From Actinokineospora xionganensis (GTDB taxonomy: Bacteria > Actinomycetota > Actinomycetes > Mycobacteriales > Pseudonocardiaceae): 64,000 nt of DNA. Every line of letters starts with the position of its first letter. Position 1 is the stretch's first letter. This document shows positions 7,472 through 16,409 of the stretch, piece by piece. Position numbers and translations under genes: made by a program. The notes below the pieces were generated by a model, which did not search any database, had not been told where the DNA came from, and saw only the letters and a list, made by a program, of their open reading frames with translations. Where the stretch lies: assembly GCF_014323725.1 (NCBI RefSeq), contig NZ_JABVED010000015.1:62001-126000 (forward strand), written 5' to 3'.

Positions 7472-8233
7472 ATGCCGAGCTCTTTGATCGTGGTCGCACT
7501 CGTAGTGGCATGGCTCGTCGTCCTCGTCCCGATGGTCGTGCGCAAGCGCCAGGAAATCGCCAGAACAGCGGACTCCGCGCTCGCGGCACGAGTCGTGCGC
7601 AGCGGCAGCGCCCACGACCACGACGAAGAAGACGACCTGCACGACCTCCACGAGGAGGCCGAGGACACCCGGGAGGACTTCGCGATGAGCGACGTCGACG
7701 AGGTGGACCCCGAGCTCGACGAGCTCGACGACGCCGAAATCGAAGACGACCCCGAACCCGAAGTCCGCCGCTACCGCCCCGGCCGCGGCGGCTACGACCC
7801 CGACGCCGCCGCCCGCGCCGCCCGCGCCAAATACGGGTTCCGCCAACGCGTCGTCCTGCTGATGATCGCCGTCGCCGTCATCACCGTCGCCCTCGCCGCC
7901 ACCCTCAACGCGACCCTCTGGTGGGTGCACGGGGCGACCGACCTCGCCCTCGTCGGCTACCTCACCTACCTGCGCCGCCAAGTCCGGATCGAAGAAGAAA
8001 TCCGTCAACGGCGCTACGCCCGCATGTCCGCCGCCCGCCGCTCCCACGCCCGGCCCTACGCGGACGAATACGACACCTACGAAGACGAAGACGCCCGCCC
8101 CACCCGCGACTACGCCCCCACGCGCATGGCGCACCCCAGCGCGGTCGTCGTCGACATCGACGACGAAGACCCCTGGTTCGACGAACTCGGCGACCCCGCA
8201 CACCTGCCCTACCGCCGAGCAGTCGGAGAGTAA
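7472..8233 (+). CDS. glpR: GlpR/SepX-type membrane protein of cell division
   Basis: A 253-residue membrane protein. ATG 7472 is chosen because it has a clear GGGGGAGG ribosome site and puts the first hydrophobic helix (LIVVALVVAWLVVLVPMVV) at the N-terminus. A long acidic, low-complexity linker (about residues 48-105) is followed by two further hydrophobic stretches (about 127-150 and 155-165) and a basic/acidic tail. This layout and the position downstream of glp and rimJ match Rv0996, GlpR of Corynebacterium (membrane receptor of Glp) and SepX of Streptomyces. The role in division and polar growth is taken from those homologues. Confidence 0.82.
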   Translation: MPSSLIVVALVVAWLVVLVPMVVRKRQEIARTADSALAARVVRSGSAHDHDEEDDLHDLHEEAEDTREDFAMSDVDEVDPELDELDDAEIEDDPEPEVRRYRPGRGGYDPDAAARAARAKYGFRQRVVLLMIAVAVITVALAATLNATLWWVHGATDLALVGYLTYLRRQVRIEEEIRQRRYARMSAARRSHARPYADEYDTYEDEDARPTRDYAPTRMAHPSAVVVDIDDEDPWFDELGDPAHLPYRRAVGE

Positions 8234-8289
8234 GACCCCCCAGAAACCCCGGTGCGCACATCCTGATACGCTCTCCGCGCACCAAGTTC

Positions 8290-8362
8290 GGGGCTGTAGC
8301 GCAGTTGGTAGCGCGTCTCGTTCGCATCGAGAAGGTCCGGGGTTCGATTCCCCGCAGCTCCA
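8290..8362 (+). tRNA. tRNA-Ala(CGC)
   Basis: A full cloverleaf can be drawn: acceptor GGGGCTG/CAGCTCC (one G-T pair), D stem GCGC/GCGC, anticodon stem TCTCG/CGAGA around the loop TTCGCAT, and T stem CGGGG/CCCCG with loop TTCGATT. The anticodon CGC reads GCG alanine codons. The discriminator base is A, and the 3' CCA is not encoded. The 89-bp tandem array begins 79 bases downstream. Confidence 0.97.
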
Positions 8363-8371
8363 CGCATAGGC

Positions 8372-8398
8372 GGCTCATGCTCTTAGAGAGCATGAGCC
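8372..8398 (+). terminator. Terminator after tRNA-Ala
   Basis: An 11-base perfect stem GGCTCATGCTC / GAGCATGAGCC with a 5-base loop is followed by GTTTT, an intrinsic terminator shape, ten bases after the tRNA 3' end. Confidence 0.88.
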
Positions 8399-8441
8399 GT
8401 TTTGCGTTCCGCATCGTATCTGGGGGGCGACCCCCCAGACC

Positions 8442-9182
8442 CCCACGGTGCGATCGGTGACCATTCCAGCTCTGCCGGATCAGTGTGGCTCGCGCTGCGC
8501 GCATCGGGTGTGTAACCAATAGGCATGTCGCCCACGGTGCGATCGGTGACCATTCCAGCTCTGCCGGATCAGTGTGGCTCGCGCTGCGCGCATCGGGTGT
8601 GTAACCAATAGGCATGTCGCCCACGGTGCGATCGGTGACCATTCCAGCTCTGCCGGATCAGTGTGGCTCGCGCTGCGCGCATCGGGTGTGTAACCAATAG
8701 GCATGTCGCCCACGGTGCGATCGGTGACCATTCCAGCTCTGCCGGATCAGTGTGGCTCGCGCTGCGCGCATCGGGTGTGTAACCAATAGGCATGTCGCCC
8801 ACGGTGCGATCGGTGACCATTCCAGCTCTGCCGGATCAGTGTGGCTCGCGCTGCGCGCATCGGGTGTGTAACCAATAGGCATGTCGCCCACGGTGCGATC
8901 GGTGACCATTCCAGCTCTGCCGGATCAGTGTGGCTCGCGCTGCGCGCATCGGGTGTGTAACCAATAGGCATGTCGCCCACGGTGCGATCGGTGACCATTC
9001 CAGCTCTGCCGGATCAGTGTGGCTCGCGCTGCGCGCATCGGGTGTGTAACCAATAGGCATGTCGCCCACGGTGCGATCGGTGACCATTCCAGCTCTGCCG
9101 GATCAGTGTGGCTCGCGCTGCGCGCATCGGGTGTGTAACCAATAGGCATGTCGCCCACGGTGCGATCGGTGACCATTCCAGC
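8442..9182. repeat. Tandem array of eight identical 89-bp units plus a partial ninth
   Basis: Units begin CCCACGGTGCGATCGGTG at 8442, 8531, 8620, 8709, 8798, 8887, 8976, 9065 and 9154. The first eight are complete and, by eye, identical; the ninth stops after 29 bases at 9182. The period of 89 is not a multiple of three, so the reading frame shifts at each unit. The array is open on the minus strand for stretches of 83 codons, but these are the same peptide in rotating frames and not evidence of a gene. There are no CRISPR-like spacers. The identity of the copies implies recent expansion or strong homogenisation. Confidence 0.97.
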
Positions 9183-9624
9183 GGTCGGGCTTGTTGCTAT
9201 AGCCACCCGTATGCGGTCCGATCAAACGCATGAGAGCGCGTCGCTATTCAGGGATATCGGCGCCGGGCTTGAGACGCACCTCGAAGTGGCCCAGCAAGCT
9301 GTCGGCGATTCGTGACGGCATCTCGTCCAAAGGTCGGCGCACCCCCGCCTGAGCGTGCATCTCCCACGCGATCACCGCGGTCGGTTGCTTGACGATCGGG
9401 TTGTCGCCGCTGCTCACTGGCGCCCTGCTGGTGTCCGTTCTTGGTGAAAGCGCATTACTCCCCACGTCGGCAGGCGGACGTTCACCTCAGGGGTGACGGC
9501 ATGGTTCGGATGAATTGATGTCAGGTACACAGCCATGTTGACCAGTGGATTCATTATCGCCGCTGTGTCGGTGTGCGAACCGCTACCAATGCCTCTGCAG
9601 GCGGGGCCGTTGTGTGACCGCCCG
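9183..9624. other. Accessory segment with repeat blocks and possible gene remnant
   Basis: The stretch begins with CCAGCGGTCGGGCTTGT (from 9178), repeated at 11703, and holds a 41-base block at 9460-9500 repeated with three mismatches at 11740-11780. A third shared block, TTCGGATGAATTGA, occurs at 9505 and 11607. The minus strand is open from 9465 to 9244 (73 codons, ending FEVRLKPGADIPE). That peptide looks protein-like but has no convincing start or ribosome site, so I treat it as a possible fragment rather than a gene. Confidence 0.5.
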
Positions 9625-10347
9625 CTACTGCGGGAGTCGGGCATCCGGCGTCGCGTTCGCTTGATCGCCTGCTCCGACGGGGCTGCGAGCGTGCCCGAAA
9701 ATCACCGAGATGGATGCTTCGGCGCGCCTTTCGTCATCACCCTCACCGACGAAGAAGTCGACCAGCAGCGGGACCAGAACACGATCGACGCCACGGTCTT
9801 GGGCGACATAGCCCGCACCTTCGAGCATGACGTACCCGTGTACCAGCGTCCACCAGCGAAAGGAGAGCGCGGAGCCGGGAGTCGGGCGGATGCGCTTCGT
9901 CTCGACGCAACGCTGAAGAGCCGCGCCCGCCCGGTCGAGGGTGCCGCGACGTCCGGCCGCGAGTTCCTCGGACGACACCGATCGGTACTTGCCCATGGGC
10001 ACCGTGCCGAACATGACGGCGAAGAGTTCCGGGTTCTCGCGGGCGTGCTCCACATACCCAGCGGTGAGCCCGGCGACGTGAGTCACCGGGTCCGGGTGCC
10101 TACCCTCGGCCACGAACCGGCGCTCGAGGCGATCGAAGCCCTCTTCGACGACCGAACGGACCAATGTCTCCATTGATCCGAAGTGTGTGTAGACCGCCAT
10201 CGTCGACGTCCCGGCCGTGGTCGCCACCCGCCGCGCGGTCAGCGCCTCCACCCCGTGGCGGGCGACCAAACCGGCGGCGGCCGCGGTGAGGCGCCTACGC
10301 ATCGGGTCCCGCGTGAGATCACCCACGTCACTCGACAAAGCCTTCAC
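9625..10347 (-). CDS. TetR-family transcriptional regulator
   Basis: A 240-residue TetR-type repressor. The helix-turn-helix lies at about residues 30-58 (VEALTARRVATTAGTSTMAVYTHFGSMETLV). The C-terminal part, with MFGTVPMGKYRS and FRWWTLVHGYVMLEGAGYV, is a ligand-binding domain of the type common in actinobacterial efflux regulators. The start is GTG 10347, although the ribosome site GAGGGGAG is close to it, so a later start such as ATG 10302 is possible. It is divergent from the membrane protein at 10394, with a palindromic operator between them, so it probably represses both. Confidence 0.9.
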   Translation of the reverse strand: MKALSSDVGDLTRDPMRRRLTAAAAGLVARHGVEALTARRVATTAGTSTMAVYTHFGSMETLVRSVVEEGFDRLERRFVAEGRHPDPVTHVAGLTAGYVEHARENPELFAVMFGTVPMGKYRSVSSEELAAGRRGTLDRAGAALQRCVETKRIRPTPGSALSFRWWTLVHGYVMLEGAGYVAQDRGVDRVLVPLLVDFFVGEGDDERRAEASISVIFGHARSPVGAGDQANATPDARLPQ

Positions 10348-10364
10348 CTCCCCTCACACTGCTC

Positions 10365-10378
10365 ATAACATACGTTAT
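10365..10378. promoter_or_regulatory. Probable TetR operator between divergent genes
   Basis: The inverted repeat ATAAC-ATAC-GTTAT lies in the 46-base gap between the TetR gene and the divergent membrane-protein gene. It is the only clear palindrome there, and AT-rich against the local background, as expected for an operator/promoter overlap. Confidence 0.72.
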
Positions 10379-10393
10379 CCCGAGGAGGGTGTC

Positions 10394-11536
10394 GTGCGCG
10401 ACAAGCGCTGGAGTTGGGTCGCGTGGGCCGCCGTCGCGGCGGTCTGCGTGATCTATGCGCCGATGGCGATCGAGTACACCTGGCGCTTGTTCAACCCCAG
10501 CGCTCCCGGGTTGTGGGACCGCGTGTTCGCCGGCGCGGTCGGTGACGAGCAGGCGCTCGGTGCGGGCTCGATCCACCACGAGCAAGCCGACGCATACGCC
10601 GAGAACCGGGTCTTGCTGCTGTTTCACACGACCGCGGGCGGCATCGCCATCCTCATCTTCGCGGCACAGTTCTCGGCCCGCTTTCGCCGCAACCTGCGCA
10701 GGCATCGTGTCCTGGGCCGGGTCGGCGTCACCCTCGCACTCGTGGGGATGCTCGGAGCATTCGGCTACCTGCTGGCCGTGGGGCCAGAGCACACCTTTGA
10801 CGGCCCTGCGTTCTATCTCCAACTCTGGGCGCTCGCGCTCGGCACCCTCATCGGCGTGATCGGCGGCTTCGCGACCGCCCTGCGACGCCAGATCGCCATG
10901 CACCGGTCCCTGATGGCCTACGCGTTCGCACTTCTGCTCACCGCGCCCCTGCTGCGGATCGAGTACGTGCTGCTCGGCGTGCTCTGGTCCGGCACGACCC
11001 AGGTGGAGACCAACCTGGCAGGTGGCGCGACCCTCGCCACCCTGGCGCCGCTGGGCGCTATCCTCGCCTCCCGTGCCATGGCCGGACGCGATCGGCGCAG
11101 CCCGACGGTCCGCCCGCTGCCGGGGCGAAACCTCGACCGCGCGGTCGGGATCGCGGCGCTGGCCACCCTGCCGTTGCTTGTCCTGCGGTACACAGAGACC
11201 TTCGACGGCACCGACCGGATCACCATCGCAGGCATGTGCACGATGCTCGCCGGCCTGGCCGCGGCAGCCACGAACGCCGCCGCTGCCCGCAAGGCCGGAA
11301 AAGACGTCGCCGCCGAGGAGTGGCGCGTACACACGCTCGCGTTCGTTGCAAGCGTTCCCGCGATGCTGCTGCTCTGGCTCGCCTACGACGCGCCGTTCAC
11401 GACGGGCGAAGCATTCTTCGGCGCCCTGCTCACCGCTCCCGCGGTCACACTGTCGATGGGCCTACTGCTAGTCGTATGGCGCCGCCGAACAGTCGTCATA
11501 CCGCAATCCGATCAACCAAAGGTGCTGCCGATCTGA
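10394..11536 (+). CDS. DUF2306-like multi-pass membrane protein
   Basis: A 380-residue integral membrane protein with about nine hydrophobic helices. GTG 10394 is preceded by GAGGAGGG eight bases upstream. The conserved-looking segment LLLFHTTAGGIAILIFAAQF followed by RRHRVLGRVGVTLAL is typical of DUF2306 proteins, whose function is unknown; some resemble haem-binding membrane proteins. Conserved His in LLFHTTAG and in MHRSLMAYAFALLL could bind haem, but that is speculation. It is divergent from the TetR repressor and shares its operator, forming a two-gene accessory unit absent from the conserved backbone. Confidence 0.78.
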   Translation: MRDKRWSWVAWAAVAAVCVIYAPMAIEYTWRLFNPSAPGLWDRVFAGAVGDEQALGAGSIHHEQADAYAENRVLLLFHTTAGGIAILIFAAQFSARFRRNLRRHRVLGRVGVTLALVGMLGAFGYLLAVGPEHTFDGPAFYLQLWALALGTLIGVIGGFATALRRQIAMHRSLMAYAFALLLTAPLLRIEYVLLGVLWSGTTQVETNLAGGATLATLAPLGAILASRAMAGRDRRSPTVRPLPGRNLDRAVGIAALATLPLLVLRYTETFDGTDRITIAGMCTMLAGLAAAATNAAAARKAGKDVAAEEWRVHTLAFVASVPAMLLLWLAYDAPFTTGEAFFGALLTAPAVTLSMGLLLVVWRRRTVVIPQSDQPKVLPI

Positions 11537-12106
11537 GTACGCCCGTCACGTGCGGTGGCGGACAGGCCGGACTATGTTCTCCGCCCCGCGGACGAGAACC
11601 TCCTGATTCGGATGAATTGACCTCAGGTCCACTCAGGTCTCTGACCTGCGGCTCATGATTGGAATCTGAATCCGTTCGAACCACGACAAGCCCGACCGCA
11701 CCCCAGCGGTCGGGCTTGTCGCTGGCAAGAGTGCGTCCACCCCACATCGGCAGGCGGATGTTCACCTCAGGGGTGATGGCGGGACGGAGCGCGTACCGTT
11801 CGTCCCGCACGGCACCAGCGGTTCGTCATCGCTAGCGTGTCGGCAACCGAACCGGCTCCCATCACGTGGAGGCCGCGTCGCTGTGCATCCGCAGTCACGC
11901 ACGCTCTGTGCGGCATCAGAGTGCGTTGGAACGATCGCTGCGCCCGAGCTAGTGGTCGACAATCGGGCCATGATGTTCCCGGGATCCTGAGCGCGGCGGC
12001 CGGCATGTCACGGAACAATGGTTCGTGTCGACCTGCCGTCGGTCTCCCAGGGAACTGCCGGCTTGGATGCAGGTGGTTCCCAGCTCCGTCGCGTTGACTG
12101 CTCGTC
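11537..12106. other. Intergenic accessory stretch with repeat blocks
   Basis: No gene is convincing here. It holds the blocks TTCGGATGAATTGA (11607), CCAGCGGTCGGGCTTGT (11703) and the 41-base block 11740-11780, all with partners at 9178-9530 in a different order, plus the terminator-like hairpin at 11685-11720. From 11790 to 12106 I see nothing beyond the presumed promoter region of the export operon. Confidence 0.55.
11685..11720. terminator. Strong bidirectional hairpin
   Basis: GACAAGCCCGACCGC (11685-11699) and its exact reverse complement (11706-11720) are separated by six bases, giving a 15-base-pair stem. There is no T tract. Its right arm is also present alone at 9182-9196 with one change. 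Confidence 0.7.
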
Positions 12107-13323
12107 ATGGTGAGAAAGCGGCCGTTCCGGCTGATCAACGTCGCGCTCGTGGTCGTGTTGCTGGCAGCGGGGGTGACGGCGTACTTCTGGCTGCGCGGCG
12201 GTACGGAGTCCGCCTCGGCCACGCTCAGGACCGTCACGGCGGGTACTGGCTCGGTGGTCCAGACCGTGTCCGCCTCCGGCACCTTGGAAAGCGCCTCAAG
12301 CGTGACGGCCGACTTCACGACCGCGGGCACGGTTGCCGAGATCCTGGTCAAGGTTGGGGACACCGTGACCGCCGGTCAGGCGTTGGCCAAGCTCGACGCC
12401 GCTGAGGTCGCGGCCTCGGTCGACATCGCCGAAGACGAGCGCGACGCCGCCCAGTACAACCTCACCAGCGCCCAGACCAAGCTCAGCGACACCGTCGCGC
12501 AGGGTGCCGACGCCACACAGGCCCGCGCCTCGGTGAAGCAGCAGGAGGCCGCGCTCAAGCAGAAGAAGTCGGCGCTGGCCGCGGCGCAGAAGAAGCTCAC
12601 CGCGACCACGCTGACCGCACCGGCGGCCGGGACCGTGGTCGCGGTCAACGGGTCCGTCGGCGGTACCGCGGGTTCCGGCGGATCATCGACCGGGTCTGCG
12701 GCTGGATCGTCGACCGGGTCGAGTTCCTCGGGTTCCTCGGCGTTCATCCAGATCTCCGACCTCACCACGCTGCTGGTGCGCACGTCGCTCGCCGAGGTGG
12801 ACGTGGCGAAGGTGAAGGTCGGCCAGGCGGCGACGATCACCGTCAACGCCATCCCCGGCTCCCTTGTCGCCGGGACCGTCGCCGCGATCGATCCGGTCCC
12901 CAGTTCCAGCAACAACGTCGTCACCTTCGGCGCGACCCTGACCGTGCCGACGCTGCCGGACGGGGCCCGTGCCGGGCAGACCGCGAGCGTGTCGGTCACC
13001 GTCTCGCAGGTGGACGACGTGGTCGTCCTGTCCAGCGTGGCCGTGCAGACCACCGGGGGCGCCAGCACGGTGACGCTCCTGGTCGACGGCGTCGAGACTC
13101 GCCGCGCCGTGACGATCGGCGTGAGGGGTGACTCGACCGTGGAGGTCACCTCGGGCGTGTCGGTGGGCGACCAGGTCGTCATCCCCGGCGCGGTCTCCAC
13201 CGGCACCCGAGGCGGTACCGGGGGCACATCGCCGTTCGGCGGCGGTGGAGGACCGGGCGGTGGGGTGGGACCCGGCGCGGCTGTCCCGGGTGGCGCGGGT
13301 ACCGGTCAGGGCGGCGGTGGCCG

Positions 13324-13327
<4 letters not shown>
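12107..13327 (+). CDS. Membrane-fusion (HlyD/MacA-like) adaptor of an ABC export system
   Basis: A 406-residue adaptor: N-terminal membrane anchor (about residues 10-28), split lipoyl domain (VAEILVKVGDTVTAGQALAKLD at 76-97 and LTAPAAGTVVAVNGSVG further on), an alpha-helical hairpin between them (about 100-165), a Ser/Gly linker, then beta-barrel and membrane-proximal domains. The last 50 residues are almost only Gly, Pro and Ala. Such adaptors join MacB-type ABC transporters to their substrates in the wall space. Its stop overlaps the GTG of the ATPase gene. No ribosome site is evident before ATG 12107. Confidence 0.92.
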
Positions 13328-14000
<673 letters not shown>

Positions 14001-14004
<4 letters not shown>

Positions 14005-15191
14005 TCGAGACGTTCCGGTTCGCGCTGCGCGGGCTCGCCGCGAACAAGCTCCGCTCCGGGCTCACCACCCTGGGCATCATGATCGGCGTCGGCGCGGTGA
14101 TCGTGCTGGTCGCCGTGGGCACCGGCGCGTCGGCCGCGGTCGCGAACAGCATCTCGGCGCTGGGCACCAACTTGCTCACGGTGTCCGCCCAAGGCGGTCG
14201 CGACGCGGGCAAGCCGCTGACCGTCGCCGACGCCCGCGCCCTGGTGGACCCGCTCGGCGCGCCCGACGTCGCCACAGCGACGCCGGTGGTGACCTCCGGG
14301 AACGTGAGCGTCACCCAGTCCGACACCACCGCGAGCGTCCGGCAGTTCATCGGCGCCGAGCCTGCCTACCTGGAGGCCACCAACAGCACGATCGCGTCGG
14401 GGAGCTCGTTCACCTCAACCGACCTCGCCGAGGCCCGCAAGGTCGTCGTCCTCGGCGCCACGACCGCGTCGAACCTGTTCAGCACGCAGGACGCCGTCGG
14501 CGGACAGGTGCTGGTCAACGGGCTCCCGTTCACTGTGGTGGGGGTGCTCGAAGCCAAAGGTGGCACCGGGTTCGGCGACCCGGACGACATGGCCGTCGCG
14601 CCGTTGTCGACGGTGCAGAACATGCTCACCGGGTACGGCGGGCTCAGTCAGATCCTGGTCACCGCGCGCAGCGCCGACGTCATGGCGCAGGCGCAGGCCG
14701 AGATCACCACGATCCTGTCCAATCGACATGGCATCGCGAACCCGGCGCGGGCGGACTTCCGAGTGTCCAACCCGACGCAGGTCCTCGCCGCCCGATCCGA
14801 GGCGACCGAGACCTTCACCGTCCTGCTGGCCGCGGTCGCCGCGATCTCGCTGCTCGTCGGCGGGATCGGGATCACCAACATCATGCTGGTCACGGTCACC
14901 GAGCGGATTCGCGAGATCGGCGTGCGCAAAGCGCTCGGCGCGCCGAGCGGGGCGATTCTCGGCCAGTTCCTCACCGAAGCCACCCTCCTGGGTCTGCTCG
15001 GCGGCGGCCTCGGCGTCGCCGCCGGGCTGGCCGCCAGCGGGTTGCAGATCTCCGGCATCACCCCCGTCGTGTCCTGGCCGTCCGTCGCGCTCGCCTTCGG
15101 GGTGTCCGCACTGGTCGGCCTGGTGTTCGGCGGTTACCCGGCCCATCGGGCCGCACGCTTGCGGCCGATCGAAGCACTGCGCCATGACTAA
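14001..15191 (+). CDS. MacB/FtsX-type ABC transporter permease
   Basis: A 396-residue permease with one N-terminal membrane helix (about residues 20-45), a large extracytoplasmic MacB core domain (about 48-255) and three C-terminal helices in an FtsX domain, including the conserved VTERIREIGVRKALGAPSGAIL. This is the four-helix MacB layout that works by mechanotransmission rather than by moving substrate through the membrane. With the adaptor and ATPase upstream it forms a tripartite-like export system; in this Gram-positive setting the substrate is probably a peptide, antibiotic or lipid, which cannot be decided from the sequence. Confidence 0.95.
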
Positions 15192-15201
15192 GGAGAACCA
15201 C

Positions 15202-15720
15202 ATGTCCGACAAGCCCGACCTGCTCGCCGACCCGGTCCCCAGCGCCGAGCTGGAGCACGACCTCAAGGGCCGTGGTGGCCCGAACAAGGTCACGCTGATC
15301 CTGGCCGCGCTCGCCTTGGCCGGGGTCGCGTTCACCGGGGGCATCCTGGTCCACTCGGCGACCGCGGAGACTCCGGCGCCCGCCGCCCAGGGCAGGCCCG
15401 GCTTCGGTGGCGGGGGCGGTCAGGGCGGCCCCCCGGGCGGGCAGAACGGGCAGGGAGGCCAGGGCGGCCAGGGAATGCCCGGCGGGCGTGGTGGCGGGCC
15501 CGGCCTGACCGGCACGGTCGTGCGCGTCGATGGGCAGAACCTTGTGCTCAAGGGCGCCGATGGGCAGGAGGTCACCGTGGCCATGACTGACGAGACGAAG
15601 GTCAACCTCGCCCAGCCGGGTGCCGTGGCGGACCTGGTCGAGGGTGCCACCGTGCAGCTCCAGATCACTCGGGGTCAAGATGGCTCCATGAGCGCGACGA
15701 CCGTGACCAAACAGCCTTGA
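15202..15720 (+). CDS. Membrane-anchored protein with Gly-rich linker and DUF5666-like domain
   Basis: A 172-residue protein starting at ATG 15202 behind AAGGAGAA. One membrane helix (about residues 36-56) is followed by a Gly/Gln-rich linker (about 67-100) and a small beta domain (GTVVRVDGQNLVLKGADGQEVTVAMTDETKV) resembling DUF5666. The domain should face the wall side. Its place between the export permease and the two-component genes, with a TTGA overlap to the regulator, suggests an accessory or sensing part of the export system. The function is otherwise unknown. Confidence 0.8.
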   Translation: MSDKPDLLADPVPSAELEHDLKGRGGPNKVTLILAALALAGVAFTGGILVHSATAETPAPAAQGRPGFGGGGGQGGPPGGQNGQGGQGGQGMPGGRGGGPGLTGTVVRVDGQNLVLKGADGQEVTVAMTDETKVNLAQPGAVADLVEGATVQLQITRGQDGSMSATTVTKQP

Positions 15721-16409
15721 CCCGGACCCGCCTGCTCGTCGTCGACGACGAGGAGTCGATCCGCGAACTGCTGGCCGCGAGCCTGCGGTACGCGGGGTTC
15801 GACGTGACCACCGCCGGCTCCGGTGGTGACGCGCTGCGCGCGGCGGAGAGAGACGACCCGGAGTTGGTGCTGCTGGACGTGATGCTGCCCGACATCGACG
15901 GGTTCGAGGTGGTCCGGCGCCTGCGCGGGGGTGCTCGGCGCGTGCCAGTGCTGTTCCTGACCGCGCGCGACGCGACCGCCGACAAGGTCACCGGCCTGAC
16001 CCTCGGCGGCGACGACTACGTGACCAAGCCGTTCAGCCTGGAGGAGGTCGTGGCCCGGGTGCACGCCGTGCTGCGCCGCGCCGGCTCCGCCCCCGGCTCG
16101 GACCGCGACATCCTCCGCTACGCCGACCTGGAGCTCGACACCGACGCGCACCTGGTGCACCGCGCGGGCACACCAGTGCAGCTATCGCCGACCGAGTTCA
16201 AGCTGCTGCACTACCTGATGCGCAACGCGAACCGGGTGGTGTCGAAGCAGCAGATCCTCGACCAGGTCTGGAACTACGCGTTCACCGGCAGTGACGGCGT
16301 GGTCGAGTCGTACATCTCCTACCTGCGGCGCAAGGTCGACTACGTCGATCCCCGGCTGATCCACACCGTGCGCGGCCTCGGCTACGTGTTGCGTGAGCAG
16401 CCGGGATGA
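15717..16409 (+). CDS. OmpR/PhoB-family response regulator
   Basis: A 230-residue response regulator starting at TTG 15717 overlapping the previous stop. The receiver domain has the acidic pair D10/D11, phospho-acceptor D54 (LLDVMLPD), the T in LFLTA and K in VTKPF. The winged helix spans about residues 130-228, ending VRGLGYVLRE. It overlaps the ATG of the histidine kinase, so the export genes and their likely regulators form one transcript. Probable target: this operon's own promoter before 12107. Confidence 0.96.
   Translation: MTRTRLLVVDDEESIRELLAASLRYAGFDVTTAGSGGDALRAAERDDPELVLLDVMLPDIDGFEVVRRLRGGARRVPVLFLTARDATADKVTGLTLGGDDYVTKPFSLEEVVARVHAVLRRAGSAPGSDRDILRYADLELDTDAHLVHRAGTPVQLSPTEFKLLHYLMRNANRVVSKQQILDQVWNYAFTGSDGVVESYISYLRRKVDYVDPRLIHTVRGLGYVLREQPG

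Noticed and set aside
8442-9182. CRISPR array
   Set aside because: Units are identical end to end with no variable spacers, and there are no cas genes.
8480-9206. Overlapping 83-93 residue open frames on the minus strand in the tandem array
   Set aside because: All are the same peptide repeated because the 89-bp unit rotates the frame; no ribosome site, no domain, and no independent conservation signal.
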